Shown here piece after piece: positions 5,286-5,405 of a stretch of DNA of 5,405 nucleotides. Position numbers and translations under genes: made by a program. Under the pieces are notes generated by a model that worked only from the letters and a program-made list of their open reading frames with translations, had not been told where the DNA came from and made no database searches. Location: contig JAITWD010000296.1 of assembly GCA_031285465.1 (NCBI GenBank), positions 1 through 5,405 of the forward strand. The letters run 5' to 3'. The stretch is from Lachnospiraceae bacterium (GTDB lineage: Bacteria > Bacillota > Clostridia > Lachnospirales > Lachnospiraceae). The number at the start of each line of letters is the position of its first letter. The first letter of the stretch is position 1.

Positions 5286-5405
5286 AACATCCGAAATCCG
5301 CCCTGCCGGGCTACTTTCTCATGTTTTTAGGGTTTCCCGATACCACGGATCGTTTCGCACTGCGTGCTCTCACGATCCTAAAAACATTCGAAATCCGCCC
5401 TATCG
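5286..5405. repeat. Structured repeat element, about 97-base unit, cut by window end
   Basis: A 19-base direct repeat, AACAT(C/T)CGAAATCCGCCCT, occurs at 5286-5304 and 5383-5401. Between the copies the sequence is dense in pairing. ATGTTTTTA (5321-5329) pairs with TAAAAACAT (5379-5387). Inside it GGATCGT (5347-5353) pairs with ACGATCC (5372-5378) and encloses GCAC/GTGC (5357-5360/5364-5367). GGG/CCC (5330-5332/5336-5338) makes a third small stem. A separate hairpin is GCCC/GGGC (5300-5303/5308-5311) with GAAA/TTTC outside it (5293-5296/5315-5318). Read on the minus strand, the closing stem leads directly into two inner hairpins, like a three-way junction. There is no coding potential. It may be a tandem or mobile intergenic repeat or a structured RNA; I cannot name the family. 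Confidence 0.65.

Noticed and set aside
5286..5405. Integron attC site or insertion-sequence end
   Set aside because: The structure lacks the paired RYYYAAC/GTTRRRY core sites of attC, and no transposase or integrase is in view; a repeat or structured RNA is the more cautious call.

Overview
The window looks like chromosome from an anaerobic Clostridia member of the Firmicutes. Acetobacterium or another Eubacteriaceae is my best guess, from protein character only. The evidence is AGGAG-type ribosome binding sites, moderate GC coding DNA with AT-rich gaps, a glutaminyl-tRNA synthetase of the type found in some Clostridia, and two protein families (DUF2225, DUF6062) that I associate with Firmicutes. 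There are five complete protein genes, no RNA gene of a known class, no CRISPR array and no transposase.

Layout: (1) Positions 1-70 hold a short hairpin-forming repeat followed by the glnS ribosome binding site. (2) glnS (71-1774, +) encodes glutaminyl-tRNA synthetase and is followed after about 100 bases by a DUF2225 zinc-ribbon-type protein (start best placed at 1873, +), probably in the same transcript. (3) A 23-bp perfect hairpin (2738-2788) closes this unit and also serves the gene facing it. A second copy of the hairpin repeat (2857-2900) overlaps the stop codon of that facing gene. (4) The facing gene (2896-3453, -) encodes a small membrane-anchored protein with an acidic linker and a long helix of 11-residue repeats, resembling YtxH/LEA-like stress proteins. 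(5) A 288-base divergent gap holds a candidate promoter for each flanking gene and two operator-like palindromes. (6) A TetR-family regulator (3742-4356, +) converges on a DUF6062-type protein (4432-5193, -) carrying two CxxC/CxxH modules, with a shared bidirectional terminator between them. (7) Upstream of the DUF6062 promoter, up to the window edge, lies a compact, highly structured repeat of about 97 bases with direct-repeat ends.

Functionally the window is mostly housekeeping (tRNA charging) plus poorly characterised proteins. The TetR regulator most plausibly controls itself and perhaps the divergent repeat-protein gene. The least explained items are the two structured repeat types: the hairpin repeat with two copies whose stem arms change together, and the three-way-junction-like element at 5286-5405.
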